From Paenibacillus castaneae (GTDB taxonomy: Bacteria > Bacillota > Bacilli > Paenibacillales > Paenibacillaceae): a DNA stretch of 64,000 nt. The notes under the pieces were generated by a model, which ran no database searches, had not been told where the DNA came from, and saw only the letters and a list, made by a program, of their open reading frames with translations. The DNA lies in contig NZ_KZ614144.1 of assembly GCF_002884445.1 (NCBI RefSeq), positions 537,272 through 601,271 on the forward strand, written 5' to 3'. A program made the position numbers and the translations under genes. Of the stretch, positions 8,687 to 17,786 are shown piece after piece; the stretch's first letter is position 1, and every line of letters begins with the position of its first letter.

Positions 8687-9682
8687 ATGACTCATGTGGC
8701 AGCAAATAGTCGGTACGAGAGCATGAAGTATAATCGCGTTGGACGCAGCGGCTTGAAGCTGCCAGCCATCTCACTCGGGTTATGGCATAATTTTGGTGGC
8801 ATTGACCGCCATGAGAACGGACGGGCAATGGTCCGCCGCGCATTCGATCTTGGCATTACTCATTTCGATCTGGCGAATAACTATGGACCGCCTCCAGGCT
8901 CTGCTGAGGAGACCTTCGGCCAAATTCTGAAGCAGGATTTCGCAGCCTACCGCGATGAGATGATTATCTCAACGAAAGCGGGCTTTCACATGTGGGAAGG
9001 GCCCTACGGGGACTTTGGCTCACGGAAATATTTGATTTCCAGCCTAGACCAAAGCCTGAAGCGCATGAATCTCGATTACGTTGATATCTTCTACCATCAC
9101 CGTCCGGACCCTGAGACGCCGCTTGAAGAAACAATGGCTGCGCTTGATCATCTGGTTCGACAAGGAAAGGCACTTTATATCGCTCTTTCGAATTATTCAG
9201 CGGAGCAAACTGCTCGCGCATCTGCCATCTTGAAGGACCTTGGAACACCATGCCTGATTCATCAGCCTTCCTACTCTATGTTTAACCGCTGGATCGAGAA
9301 TGGTCTGCAGGATGTGCTGGAGAATGAAGGAATCGGCTCGATCGTATTCGCGCCGCTAGCAGGCGGCTTGTTGACCAATCGTTATTTGAATGGTGTGCCT
9401 TCTGATTCACGCGCTGCTGGTCCAAGCGTATTTATGAATACCGATCATATTACGGAGAGCAAGCTGGGCAAGGTTCGACTGCTTAATGAGCTTGCACAAG
9501 AGCGTGGACAAACACTTGCCCAAATGTCTATCGCATGGGTGCTCAGAGGCGGCAAAGTCACCTCCGCTTTAATTGGCGCAAGCCGGGTGGAGCAGATTGA
9601 CGATAATGTCGCGGCGCTCAGCCGTCTTGATTTCAGCGAGGAAGAGCTTAACCTTATTGAATCGATTCTGGCTGCTGAATAA
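8687..9682 (+). CDS. Aldo/keto reductase, YghZ (L-glyceraldehyde 3-phosphate reductase) type
   Basis: A 331-residue NAD(P)H-dependent aldo/keto reductase. The catalytic tetrad is visible: Asp in THFDLANNYGP, Tyr in the same motif, Lys in IISTKAGF, and His in DIFYHHRPDPETPLEE. The insert after STKAGF (HMWEGPYGDFGSRKYL) and the NNYGPPPGSAEE loop match the YghZ/Gpr subgroup. The frame is open upstream to 8573, but GGAGG at 8672-8676 serves the ATG at 8687 (MTHVAANSRY). Likely role is reduction of reactive aldehydes; the exact substrate is not proven. A terminator follows. Confidence 0.9.
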   Translation: MTHVAANSRYESMKYNRVGRSGLKLPAISLGLWHNFGGIDRHENGRAMVRRAFDLGITHFDLANNYGPPPGSAEETFGQILKQDFAAYRDEMIISTKAGFHMWEGPYGDFGSRKYLISSLDQSLKRMNLDYVDIFYHHRPDPETPLEETMAALDHLVRQGKALYIALSNYSAEQTARASAILKDLGTPCLIHQPSYSMFNRWIENGLQDVLENEGIGSIVFAPLAGGLLTNRYLNGVPSDSRAAGPSVFMNTDHITESKLGKVRLLNELAQERGQTLAQMSIAWVLRGGKVTSALIGASRVEQIDDNVAALSRLDFSEEELNLIESILAAE

Positions 9683-9712
9683 TTATGAATTAGGTTTCTA
9701 TATAACTCATTT

Positions 9713-9762
9713 AACGCTAGAGCAAAGGCCTGCGATACCGCAGCCGGCTCTAGCGTTTTTTC
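9713..9762 (+). terminator. Terminator after the aldo/keto reductase gene
   Basis: AACGCTAGAGC (9713-9723) pairs with GCTCTAGCGTT (9747-9757), followed by TTTTTCTTC. A strong intrinsic terminator that isolates the kinase promoter downstream. Confidence 0.85.
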
Positions 9763-9785
9763 TTCTCCTATTTGTAGTTAAAAGG

Positions 9786-9808
9786 TATAATATGGTCAAA
9801 GTTCGACA
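9786..9808 (+). promoter_or_regulatory. Promoter region of the hybrid kinase with a 14-bp element shared with the response-regulator gene
   Basis: TATAAT at 9786-9791 is followed by GTCAAAGTTCGACA at 9795-9808. The same 14 bases, with one change, occur at 13769-13782 at nearly the same distance (33-35 bp) from the start of the response-regulator gene. The last seven bases are the complement of the Spo0A box TGTCGAA known from Bacillus. Lying at the expected transcription start, the element looks like an operator. Confidence 0.45.
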
Positions 9809-9842
9809 TTGGTATATAGGCGGATTGAAAGGGGAAAGCAGC

Positions 9843-12800
9843 TTGAATAAGATGTCAATGCGCACAAAGGGTTTAATATTCATTGTTCTCATTTCATTTA
9901 TCCCTTTGCTTATTGCTGGAATCAGCAATTACTCAGCAGTTAAGCAGGCTATGATTCAATCCGAGATTGATAAGACAAGCAGCAAGCTAACCAACCGCGC
10001 TAACATTCTGAGGAACTGGTTGGATATTCGCAGAGCGGAGGTGCTTGTGATCAGCCGTACGGAGTTAGTACGGTTTGGAACGGATCAAGAGCGTCTGCGT
10101 TATTTCGGACGAGAACTCATTCGAAGCAGTTATATTTATAATTCAATTGGATATATCGATGGCAAAGGACTTGCTCTGCGTACAGACGGTGGGCGGATAG
10201 ATATGTCGAAGGAGCTTTTTTTCCAGAAAGCGATCAAGGGCGAAGTCGTCATTACGGATCCCTATAAACCAGCGTTCTCCGATAAGCCTCAGATGCTGAT
10301 CGTTGTGCCTGTTTATGGAGCGGAGACGGAAGTGACGGGAGTCGTGTATGCCTCTATTCTATTCCCCACATTACGGGCTTATATTGAAATGGAAGGCGAG
10401 AGCTCCGTCATCCGTATGTTTAATGATGAAGGATTAATGATCTACAGCTCCGCGCCCGAGCCAGAGACATTGGGCGGCGCTAATATAATGGATAAAAAAT
10501 CATCCCTATTTATGATTGCAGCGCAGATGCTGGAGTCTGAGTCCGGCATGGCGAGACTTGGAATGGATGGTAATAAATTTGCCGTATTTCATACTAAAGT
10601 AGGCGGCACGCCGTGGCGCTTCGCACTGCAAGTGCCGGAGGCTGCGCTGGAAGAAAATTTGCCTCCTATTTTTTGGCGCATATTCACGACCATTGCGATT
10701 GCTGAGGTCATTATCATTATTTTTTTCTTTCTTTATTTTGAACGAATAATTAAACGTATGGTGCGGATTCTTGGGGTTACGGAGCAGGCCGCAGCCGGGC
10801 GCTTCGAGGCCGAGCATCTGGAGGTTGAGCCGCATGATGAGGTTGGTCAGCTGGCACATTCCGTTAACGGGATGATGATCCATTTGCAGGAAATGTTCGA
10901 CCGGCTAGAAGCTATTATTAATCAGAACCAGTATGGCTTTATCGTACTTGATGATCATTATAAAGTATCCTATCTCAACAAAACAGCGGAAGAAATGCTT
11001 GGCTATAAAACAGAGGAGCTGGCTGGAATTGCCACGCCGCTCTTGTTCATGGATTTGGATGAGATCGAGAAGGAAGCTGAAGAGCTGTCGATCAGACTTG
11101 GACGGACGGTGCCGCCGGGACTTGAGGTGTTTAAGGAGCTTCGCAGCGAGAGCTTCTCTTATGAGCGGGAATGGACGTTTATTCATAAGGATGGCACACG
11201 AATTCCTACATTGCACAGCTCGAACGGGCTGCGTGACCGCAATGGGCGCTTCTCCGGCGTCGTCGGCATGGTGCTGGATGTTTCCGATCGGAAGCAAATG
11301 GAGAAAACGCGGAAACGCTTGCTTGATATTTTGGAATCGGCCAAGGATTTAATTGCATCCGTCAATTCGGATGGCAACGTCGTCTATATGAACCGGGCAG
11401 GCAAAGAGATGCTGGGTCTTGGCGATATGACGAACGGTACCCTCGCCGTAGAGAAGCATGTACAGCCTCAGATGTATGCGGAGCTTGTTAGGGGCTCTAT
11501 AGAGGCAAGGAAATCCGGTTTCTGGGAAAGTGTTACGCAGCTGGTTAAGAGCAATGGAGAGCCGCTGCATGTATCTATGGTTGTCGTGGCACATCAGGAT
11601 GAGGATACAGGAGAGCTGTTCTACTCTTGTATCGCCCGCGATATTTCGGAACAAAAAATGGTGCAAGAGGAGCTTGTTCGTGCGACGCTGGAAGCGGAGG
11701 AAGCCAACCAGGCGAAGAGCCGATTCCTTGCGTTAATGAGCCATGAGATACGCACACCGCTTAATGGTATTATAGGCTTGGCTCAACTCATGCGCAAAAC
11801 AGGACTTTCAGCTTCACAAAAGGACTATATGGACAAGATGCATACATCCTCGGAGACGCTGCTTCGCATTATTAATGATATTTTGGATTTCTCCAAAATT
11901 GAAGCGGGCAAGGTTGACGTTGAACGTCTGCCCTTCCAGCCGGATGAGCTGCTGCATCGCTTGACTGATCAATTAAGTGTATTTATGGGCGGCAAGGAGC
12001 AGTTTGAATTCATTATAGATACACCGGAGAAATTACCAGAGACGATTATTGGCGACGCGATGCGCCTAGAGCAGGTTCTGCTCAATCTGTGCATGAACGC
12101 CATTAAATTCACCAATAGAGGCAGGGTTAAGCTGCAGCTGAAGCTTGTGGAGGAAACGGATCATACGGTGAGTATTTCCTTCATCGTGTCGGATACAGGC
12201 ATAGGCATGAGTGAGGAGCAGGTCGAGAAGCTGTTCAAGCCGTTCACCCAGGCAGATGGTTCGACGACACGAAAGTTTGGCGGAACTGGCCTAGGGCTTG
12301 TCATATCCAAATCATTGGTTGATATTATGGGCGGCAAGCTTGAAGTGAGAAGCAAGGCGCTCGTAGGAAGCCAATTTCATTTCACGCTGCCGTTTGCCGT
12401 TATCCACAAGTACAGTGAGCAGCTGCGGCAGGTTAAGCAGGATATGAGAGAGCAGCCGGTCTGGATCGTGGAGGATGATACGGATATGCGTGAGCATTGG
12501 AGCCGCATCATAGAGGAATTTGGCCTAACCCCAATCGCATTCTCATCTTGGAAAATGGCCAGGGACCGTCTCCGCCGAATTGGGAAAGGTGCATTGCCTA
12601 AGCTCATTGTGCTTGATATGGAGATGCCTGATATGTATGGTGCAGAAACCTGGCTGGAATTCCACGAGGAAGCGGAGGAGGCTGGGGTCAAGACCATTGC
12701 GATGACCACTTCTTACGGCCGCGATGAAATGATGCAGCTAACAGCGGAGCAGCGGCCTTTAACACTGTTAATAAAACCGATTATGCGAACGGGCATGCTT

Positions 12801-13712
12801 CGAGCACTCGAGAGCGCGCTGGATCAGAAGTCAACAGATGGATACGGTCAGGAGAGCATTGCTCCTATTGCAGCTTTGCTGGAATCCAATGCCCATACAC
12901 GGATTTTGCTCGCGGAGGATAATAAGATCAACCAGCTTGTCGCCATTGAAATTTTAAAGGAGCAGGGCTATGAGGTTGGATTGGCTGAGAATGGCCAAGA
13001 GGTTCTGCAGAAGCTTGCGGGCGAGCACTGGGATCTCATTCTAATGGATATTCATATGCCGATTATGGATGGATCCGAAGCGGTGCGAATCATACGCAGC
13101 CAATCCATCTATGATGATATTCCGATTATTGCCGTTACAGCGAATGTGCTTAGAAACGATCATGAGCGCTATCAGAAGCTCGGCATGAATGATGTGGTAA
13201 CGAAGCCAATATCTTCAGAACGGCTCCATACGGTCATTTCTTATTGGCTGAAGCAAAGCTCTAATCAATCTATGCCGCCTAACACAAGCATGGAAGCAGC
13301 GAAAGGGCATGACAGGCCGCGTGTGGAGCAATCCGCCTCCATATTGCCGCTGATAGCGGGCATGGATGTGGAGAGCGCTCTGGCACGTGTTAATGGAAAG
13401 ATGCCGATCCTGCTGCATATGATGACGCAGTTTATGCTTGATTATGATACGTTTATCGAGCAGCTGCGGATGCTTGTCAGGCAATCAGAGCTAACGACTG
13501 TTAAACGCATGGCGCATACATTAAAGGGAGCAGCTGGTTATTTATCCGCATATGAGCTATTGGAGACGGCGTGCGAAGTGGAGCGCATCTTGAAGAAGCC
13601 AGATATGGATATGAAGGAGCTGATGGCTGCCATCGAGCAGCTGGAGAGTGCTTTGAAAGAGCTCCTGGAAGGGCTTCGTAACGCTGAACAATTATTGGAT
13701 AAAAAATCCTAA
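9843..13712 (+). CDS. Large hybrid sensor histidine kinase (dCache-HAMP-PAS-PAS-HisKA-HATPase-REC-REC-Hpt)
   Basis: A 1289-residue phosphorelay sensor. From the N-terminus: a transmembrane helix (about 10-30), an extracellular Cache-like sensor (to about 270), a second helix (275-300), HAMP, two PAS domains (about 355-610), HisKA with H634 in [12 protein letters not shown], HATPase_c with [11 protein letters not shown] and [10 protein letters not shown], a first REC (from 874, [20 protein letters not shown]), a second REC (from 1020, [10 protein letters not shown], phospho-Asp 1069 in LILMDIHMP), and a C-terminal Hpt with H1225 in [12 protein letters not shown]. The frame is open into the preceding gene; I use the TTG at 9843, which has GGGG 8 bp upstream, because it starts the first helix cleanly. 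A response-regulator gene follows, and the two share a promoter element. Confidence 0.9.
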   Translation: MNKMSMRTKGLIFIVLISFIPLLIAGISNYSAVKQAMIQSEIDKTSSKLTNRANILRNWLDIRRAEVLVISRTELVRFGTDQERLRYFGRELIRSSYIYNSIGYIDGKGLALRTDGGRIDMSKELFFQKAIKGEVVITDPYKPAFSDKPQMLIVVPVYGAETEVTGVVYASILFPTLRAYIEMEGESSVIRMFNDEGLMIYSSAPEPETLGGANIMDKKSSLFMIAAQMLESESGMARLGMDGNKFAVFHTKVGGTPWRFALQVPEAALEENLPPIFWRIFTTIAIAEVIIIIFFFLYFERIIKRMVRILGVTEQAAAGRFEAEHLEVEPHDEVGQLAHSVNGMMIHLQEMFDRLEAIINQNQYGFIVLDDHYKVSYLNKTAEEMLGYKTEELAGIATPLLFMDLDEIEKEAEELSIRLGRTVPPGLEVFKELRSESFSYEREWTFIHKDGTRIPTLHSSNGLRDRNGRFSGVVGMVLDVSDRKQMEKTRKRLLDILESAKDLIASVNSDGNVVYMNRAGKEMLGLGDMTNGTLAVEKHVQPQMYAELVRGSIEARKSGFWESVTQLVKSNGEPLHVSMVVVAHQDEDTGELFYSCIARDISEQKMVQEELVRATLEAEEANQAKSRFLALMSHEIRTPLNGIIGLAQLMRKTGLSASQKDYMDKMHTSSETLLRIINDILDFSKIEAGKVDVERLPFQPDELLHRLTDQLSVFMGGKEQFEFIIDTPEKLPETIIGDAMRLEQVLLNLCMNAIKFTNRGRVKLQLKLVEETDHTVSISFIVSDTGIGMSEEQVEKLFKPFTQADGSTTRKFGGTGLGLVISKSLVDIMGGKLEVRSKALVGSQFHFTLPFAVIHKYSEQLRQVKQDMREQPVWIVEDDTDMREHWSRIIEEFGLTPIAFSSWKMARDRLRRIGKGALPKLIVLDMEMPDMYGAETWLEFHEEAEEAGVKTIAMTTSYGRDEMMQLTAEQRPLTLLIKPIMRTGMLRALESALDQKSTDGYGQESIAPIAALLESNAHTRILLAEDNKINQLVAIEILKEQGYEVGLAENGQEVLQKLAGEHWDLILMDIHMPIMDGSEAVRIIRSQSIYDDIPIIAVTANVLRNDHERYQKLGMNDVVTKPISSERLHTVISYWLKQSSNQSMPPNTSMEAAKGHDRPRVEQSASILPLIAGMDVESALARVNGKMPILLHMMTQFMLDYDTFIEQLRMLVRQSELTTVKRMAHTLKGAAGYLSAYELLETACEVERILKKPDMDMKELMAAIEQLESALKELLEGLRNAEQLLDKKS

Positions 13713-13753
13713 CAAAATTCTAACAAATTGTTGTCCCTTTATAGTTGGTACTG

Positions 13754-13782
13754 TATAGTAGTACTATAGTCAAAATTCGACA
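13754..13782 (+). promoter_or_regulatory. Palindrome plus shared 14-bp element upstream of the response regulator
   Basis: TATAGTAGTACTATA at 13754-13768 is a perfect 7-1-7 palindrome and overlaps a possible -10. It is followed directly by GTCAAAATTCGACA (13769-13782), which matches the element upstream of the kinase gene in 13 of 14 positions. The response-regulator ATG is 33 bp further on. The arrangement suggests separate, co-regulated transcription of the regulator. Confidence 0.45.
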
Positions 13783-13814
13783 GAAACCTTCAATCCTGAA
13801 AAAGGGTGACGACA

Positions 13815-14543
13815 ATGTACAAAGTTCTGGTAATCGAAGATGACGTCATGATGAGTGATATGCTTTCCATGTATTTATCAGAAGAGGGCTATTCGATTAT
13901 GCAAGCATACCGGGCGGATGATGGGCTTCGGCTAGCTGTCGATTTCGACCCTGATTTAGTGCTGCTTGATTTGATATTGCCTGATTTGGATGGCATGGAG
14001 GTATGCTCGCTTATTCGTAAGCGCTCTAATGTGCCGATTATGATACTGTCGATGAAGAGTGAAGTATCCGAGCGGGTGCAAGCGTTGAAAGCCGGTGCGG
14101 ATGATTACATGTGCAAGCCTTTTAGTATGCATGAGATGACAGCCCGAGTGGAAGCTTTAATCAGACGTTCGAATACGATGCAAGCAGAGACAGCACAGCA
14201 GGTTGCAGTGACGTTGGAAGCGACAGATGAACGAGAGCCGATTGAGCTTGATTTCGAGCGAAGACTGCTGCTTGTTCGCGGTCAGTTTGTTGAAACGACC
14301 TTCTCGGAGTACGAGCTTATGAAGCTCTTTCTAGCTTATCCGGGCAAGGTGTTTAGTAGAGAAGAGCTTATAAATGCGATTCGCGGGTTTGATTCCTTCG
14401 TAACAGACCGTGCTATCGACGTACATATCGTCAATCTGCGCAAAAAAATTGAGCAGAACCCGAAGGAGCCTCGGCTTATACGTACCGTTTGGGGATTTGG
14501 TTACAAATACACGGCCCAGCATTCCAATAAGAGCCACAATTAA
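13815..14543 (+). CDS. OmpR/PhoB-family response regulator
   Basis: A 242-residue two-domain regulator. The receiver domain (1-120) has the acidic pair E8-D9-D10, phospho-acceptor D52 in LVLLDLILPD and the Lys of CKPFS. Residues about 145-235 are a winged-helix DNA-binding domain (FSEYELMKLFLAYPGKVFSR, VDVHI-type recognition helix, GFGYKY end). A GTG nine bases upstream is in frame, but AAAGGGTG is spaced for the ATG at 13815. It lies 102 bp after the hybrid kinase, with its own promoter-like palindrome, and a terminator follows. It is probably the kinase's partner; whether phosphate reaches it through the Hpt domain is inference. Confidence 0.92.
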   Translation: MYKVLVIEDDVMMSDMLSMYLSEEGYSIMQAYRADDGLRLAVDFDPDLVLLDLILPDLDGMEVCSLIRKRSNVPIMILSMKSEVSERVQALKAGADDYMCKPFSMHEMTARVEALIRRSNTMQAETAQQVAVTLEATDEREPIELDFERRLLLVRGQFVETTFSEYELMKLFLAYPGKVFSREELINAIRGFDSFVTDRAIDVHIVNLRKKIEQNPKEPRLIRTVWGFGYKYTAQHSNKSHN

Positions 14544-14574
14544 GCGTTCCATCATTAAATATGGATTTACAATT

Positions 14575-14611
14575 AGACCATTCCGGATTTGCGGAAGGGT
14601 CTTTTTTTTTG
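14575..14611 (+). terminator. Terminator after the response regulator
   Basis: AGACC-A-TTCCG (14575-14585) pairs with CGGAA-G-GGTCT (14592-14602) across a 6-base loop, followed by an uninterrupted run of nine T. Confidence 0.85.
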
Positions 14612-14741
14612 TAAGGCTACGAGTATTAGGACTGATATTAAAATATCTAACATTCATCTAAAGGTATCTTATTAATTTATCTAATACTTATATGGGAAAA
14701 TAAGTTTAATTCAAATAATATTCGGAAGGTGATGTAACAAA

Positions 14742-16028
14742 ATGGATGCGTTGACCGGATTACCTGGGCGTAAGGAAGCTTTTGCGCAGCTGGAAGTGGC
14801 GGTAAATGTGGTACGTGCGGCAGGTAAGCGGCTGGTAGTGGCAATGGTCGATTTGGATCGTTTTTATCGTGTGAATGAAACGAAGGGAACGGACTTCGGC
14901 AATCATATGCTCTGTATAATGAGTAAGAGATTAGCCGCCGCAAGAACAATAGCTTCGGCAGTATGCCGAATTGGAGGAAATAGATTCTTGGTGGCGATGC
15001 CAGTCGAACACGATGAGAATAACGGCTTTCCGGCTGTGGAAGCGATCAAAAATGCCATCGAACGTCCCATTGATGTTGACGGAAACGAATTTTATTTCAC
15101 TACTAGCATTGGCGCAACGCTATACCCTCAGGATGGCCGCACAAGCGAACAGCTCATATGTCGTGCGGAGTCTGCCTTGCATCAATCGAAAGAGCAGGGC
15201 GGGAACCGAGCGCTTTTCTACAATATGGAGGATACACGCCAGCTGAATCGGCGTTTAAGCATAGAGGCAGCACTGCGGCCAGCTTTTTATTTACGCCAGT
15301 TTCATGTATGCTATCAGCCGGTTTTCCATGTGAAGGATGGTAAACTGAGGGGATTTGAAGCATTGATTCGTTGGAATCATTCTGAGCTGGGCGAGGTGCC
15401 CCCCGCGGAATTCATTCCTATTGCGGAGCATAATGGGTTGATCATACCGATCGGAGAATGGGTGCTGCGAGAGGCATGCAAGATGCTTGCGGGAATGGAA
15501 AAATGCGGTTTAAGCAGCTTGGTCGTGTCGATTAATCTGTCTCCGCTTCAGCTCCAGGATCCCTCCTTCTATAGAACAGTACTTCATGTATTGGAGGAGT
15601 ATGAGCTCCAGCCTTCAGCTCTTGAACTGGAAATAACAGAGCACATCGCGATCTATAACTCAGCTGCGGCAATTGCAGCACTCAGCTCGCTTCGAGCTGC
15701 AGGCGTTCGCATAGTGATTGATGATTTCGGTACAGGCTATTCCTCCCTTGCTAATCTGAGGCAATTGCCGATTCAATGCTTGAAAATTGATAAATCGTTT
15801 ATTAGAAAGATCGAGCTTCAAAGCGCGGAACGCATCATCGTTGAAGACATCATTAAATTGGTTCATAGGCTTGGCCTTGAGGTTACTGCGGAAGGCGTCG
15901 AGAATGAGGAACAATATGCGCTGCTGCGTGAGTGGGGCTGCGACTTTGCGCAAGGCTTTCTGTTCGGGAAGCCAATGCCGCAGGAAGTAATAGATCAATC
16001 CATAGTAGATCAGTATGAGCATGCTTAA
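14742..16028 (+). CDS. GGDEF-EAL protein with degenerate GGDEF and intact EAL (probable c-di-GMP phosphodiesterase)
   Basis: A 428-residue protein. It begins right at the DALTGLPGR motif that normally opens a GGDEF domain, so there is no N-terminal sensor. The cyclase signature is GGNRF (residues 78-82) instead of GGDEF/GGEEF, which should abolish diguanylate cyclase activity. The EAL domain (about 185-420) looks active: GFEALIRW with E206, the ELEITE strand, DDFGTGYSSL, CLKIDKSFI, TAEGVE and QGFLFGKP. Expected reaction is c-di-GMP to pGpG in the cytosol, with the dead GGDEF half possibly binding GTP as regulator. GGAAGGTGA precedes the ATG by about 8 bp. It is transcribed alone between two terminators. 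Confidence 0.88.
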   Translation: MDALTGLPGRKEAFAQLEVAVNVVRAAGKRLVVAMVDLDRFYRVNETKGTDFGNHMLCIMSKRLAAARTIASAVCRIGGNRFLVAMPVEHDENNGFPAVEAIKNAIERPIDVDGNEFYFTTSIGATLYPQDGRTSEQLICRAESALHQSKEQGGNRALFYNMEDTRQLNRRLSIEAALRPAFYLRQFHVCYQPVFHVKDGKLRGFEALIRWNHSELGEVPPAEFIPIAEHNGLIIPIGEWVLREACKMLAGMEKCGLSSLVVSINLSPLQLQDPSFYRTVLHVLEEYELQPSALELEITEHIAIYNSAAAIAALSSLRAAGVRIVIDDFGTGYSSLANLRQLPIQCLKIDKSFIRKIELQSAERIIVEDIIKLVHRLGLEVTAEGVENEEQYALLREWGCDFAQGFLFGKPMPQEVIDQSIVDQYEHA

Positions 16029-16040
16029 TTTGAATGAAAA

Positions 16041-16087
16041 TGAGGCAGTCCTCGTACATTGTACAGGGGACTGCCTCATCATTTTTT
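16041..16087. terminator. Bidirectional terminator between the EAL gene and the methyltransferase gene
   Basis: TGAGGCAGTCC (16041-16051) pairs with GGACTGCCTCA (16068-16078), with a self-complementary GTACATTGTAC in the loop, then ATTTTTT. The minus-strand gene ends inside it. Confidence 0.8.
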
Positions 16088-16832
16088 ACTTTCTAGCTAT
16101 AATCATGAAGCGCTTTGAATTTGTTTGTATTCCTTTATCTGTTTGGTATTGTTCTATGAAATGCTGAAGCCGTTCGAAATCAATGGGGGATTGCCCGAAG
16201 CCTGGAATAATAGGCGTATTTCTGAGCAAAAACATAAGGTCTTCAACGGTCTCATAGTATTCTGTTGCGTCGTAATCAAAAGATTGGATGTCGCAGAAGC
16301 CTGCCTCTTGTAATTCTGCAACATATTTCATCTTCAGAGTGCCGTCAGCGTTCATGCTTTGACCTCTGCCAAACGTCTGAGCCAGATTAGTTTTATCGGC
16401 TTCACTTACTTGCTGAGTAAGAAAGAAGCCGCCTTTTACTAAAACTCGTGCTGCTTCCGCTGCGCTAAAGGGCGAATGCCTGCAGGATACTAAATTGAAG
16501 AATTGCTCAGGAAATTGGAGCTTCTCCGCATTCATTTGTAGGAAGCGTATGTTCTTTCTACCGGAAAGCCTAGCATTGCGATTGGCTGTTTCGATCATTC
16601 CAGCTGACTGGTCGATGCCTATCAGTGCCAAGGCTGCATGCGCGATGGTTAATAAAGCTTCTCCTCCGCCCGTGCCTATATCAAGCAGCAGATCGGATTG
16701 ATCGCATCTTTGGGCTACTTCTTGGTACAAATCCCATTCAACGCCTTCGGATGTGCATTTGACACGGCTGAAATCCCAACCATTTATTTGTCCAACCTTC
16801 TCATAAAAACGTAAATAATCAAACTTCTGCAT
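16086..16832 (-). CDS. Class I SAM-dependent methyltransferase
   Basis: A 248-residue Rossmann-fold methyltransferase. Motif I is LLLDIGTGGGEALL (residues about 48-60), motif II is ALIGIDQSAGMIETA, and FPEQFFNLVSCRHSPF holds the motif IV region. This resembles the UbiE/YcgJ-type methyltransferases of Firmicutes; the substrate is unknown. No neighbour on the same strand suggests a pathway. The ATG has only a weak ribosome-binding site (GAGGCGG about 7 bp upstream). Confidence 0.85.
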   Translation of the reverse strand: MQKFDYLRFYEKVGQINGWDFSRVKCTSEGVEWDLYQEVAQRCDQSDLLLDIGTGGGEALLTIAHAALALIGIDQSAGMIETANRNARLSGRKNIRFLQMNAEKLQFPEQFFNLVSCRHSPFSAAEAARVLVKGGFFLTQQVSEADKTNLAQTFGRGQSMNADGTLKMKYVAELQEAGFCDIQSFDYDATEYYETVEDLMFLLRNTPIIPGFGQSPIDFERLQHFIEQYQTDKGIQTNSKRFMIIARK

Positions 16833-17010
16833 GAACTTCTCCGCCTCTCAAGGTTTAGTTTAGATGGGGTCCAAAGGGCATAGAAACCCCTTGACAGCTG
16901 GTACGCGTTTGACCCAGCCCGACAACTAAATACCTCGAACGCTGCAGAATGACATCCAGTTCACCTCATAGGAAAGATTGTATTTATTGTATATTATTTT
17001 ATAAAAACAT

Positions 17011-17057
17011 AAAAGACCTGACGGCTCACATGCAGCGTGCGCCTTCAGATCTTTTTT
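17011..17057. terminator. Hairpin downstream of the small 17.1-kb gene
   Basis: Imperfect 15-bp stem (17011-17025 with 17041-17055), A-rich on its left and followed by TTTTTT on its right; it can end transcription from either side. Confidence 0.6.
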
Positions 17058-17070
17058 CTCATTATCATCA

Positions 17071-17289
17071 TTAAGATACTTCCAGATAAAGCTTTGTGCC
17101 GTCGTTATATTGGAAAATAGCTACATCACGCACCATTTCAACGGACTTAATGCGTCTCCATTTTTTGCGGAAATCAAAATCTAACTCCAGTTCGTACAAT
17201 TTATGATTAAGCAGTTCTATAGATGCGGATTGTTCGTTAGGGTAATAGACAGGGACGGAACGACTTTTGAAGGTAACGATTTTCATCAT
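17071..17289 (-). CDS. Small protein of unknown function (72 aa)
   Basis: A 72-residue, charged, soluble protein with alternating beta-type segments (MKIVTFKSRSVPVYY, LYELELDFDFRKKW, VAIFQYNDGTKLYLEV). I do not recognise the family. GGAGGTG lies 9 bp before a double ATG (17287-17289 and the next codon); either could start it. A terminator lies just downstream. It stands alone between a methyltransferase gene and a membrane-protein remnant. Confidence 0.6.
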   Translation of the reverse strand: MMKIVTFKSRSVPVYYPNEQSASIELLNHKLYELELDFDFRKKWRRIKSVEMVRDVAIFQYNDGTKLYLEVS

Positions 17290-17485
17290 TTCCTATAACA
17301 CCTCCGATCGATTTCCCCCATTCTAACGTATATCCTTTAGCCTCTTATGAAAATCGGGTAAGAATATTGTTTATATTACTTACAAATTTCTAACACATCT
17401 GTTTAGGAACGGTAAGCTGAGATGGGGGGATTTGCTAAGAACCTTCTTGTTATGTGCAGTTATGACTGTGCTTATACATACAGAA

Positions 17486-17707
17486 TTAGCTCGGATTACC
17501 TGTAAAGCTGAGAATAATAGCAAGGACCATTAGATGAAGCGGGTAGAAACTGCGCCATATGATTCGAGGAATACGTATGTTGTCGGCGGTGCGCATCATA
17601 TTTGATGAATATACAATCAGTATCGTAGCAAATAAGCTGAACAGCTGAATGAACCAGCCCTTTATTAAATAGCTTACCACGTTTAATGAGAAGTGAAACA
17701 CCGCCAT
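17486..17707 (-). pseudogene. Possible C-terminal remnant of a TraX-like membrane protein
   Basis: Seventy-three codons from an ATG at 17707 encode two hydrophobic segments and end with PRIIWRSFYPLHLMVLAIIL. FYPLHL near the last helix is the hallmark of TraX-family (acyltransferase-like) membrane proteins, which are normally over 200 residues. No ribosome-binding site precedes this or any nearby start, and the region directly upstream is the terminator of the manganese catalase gene, so the front of the gene seems to be missing. The frame is open upstream to 17821 but that part is Ser/Arg-rich and not TraX-like. A chance ORF cannot be excluded. Confidence 0.35.
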
Positions 17708-17730
17708 GGTTCCGAGAGACGATGAAGACA

Positions 17731-17767
17731 AAGGCCTCCCAACCGCTTTGCGCGAATAAGGAGGCCT
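17731..17767 (-). terminator. Terminator of the manganese catalase gene
   Basis: On the minus strand AGGCCTCC (17767-17760) pairs with GGAGGCCT (17739-17732), followed by TTGTCTTC. It lies 20 bp after the stop codon. Confidence 0.65.
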
Positions 17768-17786
17768 GCTGTTGCTGATTCTTCTG

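Noticed and set aside
9573..9842. Extension of the hybrid kinase upstream of 9843
   Set aside because: The frame is open but overlaps the reductase gene and its terminator; the 90 extra residues look random and have no ribosome-binding site.
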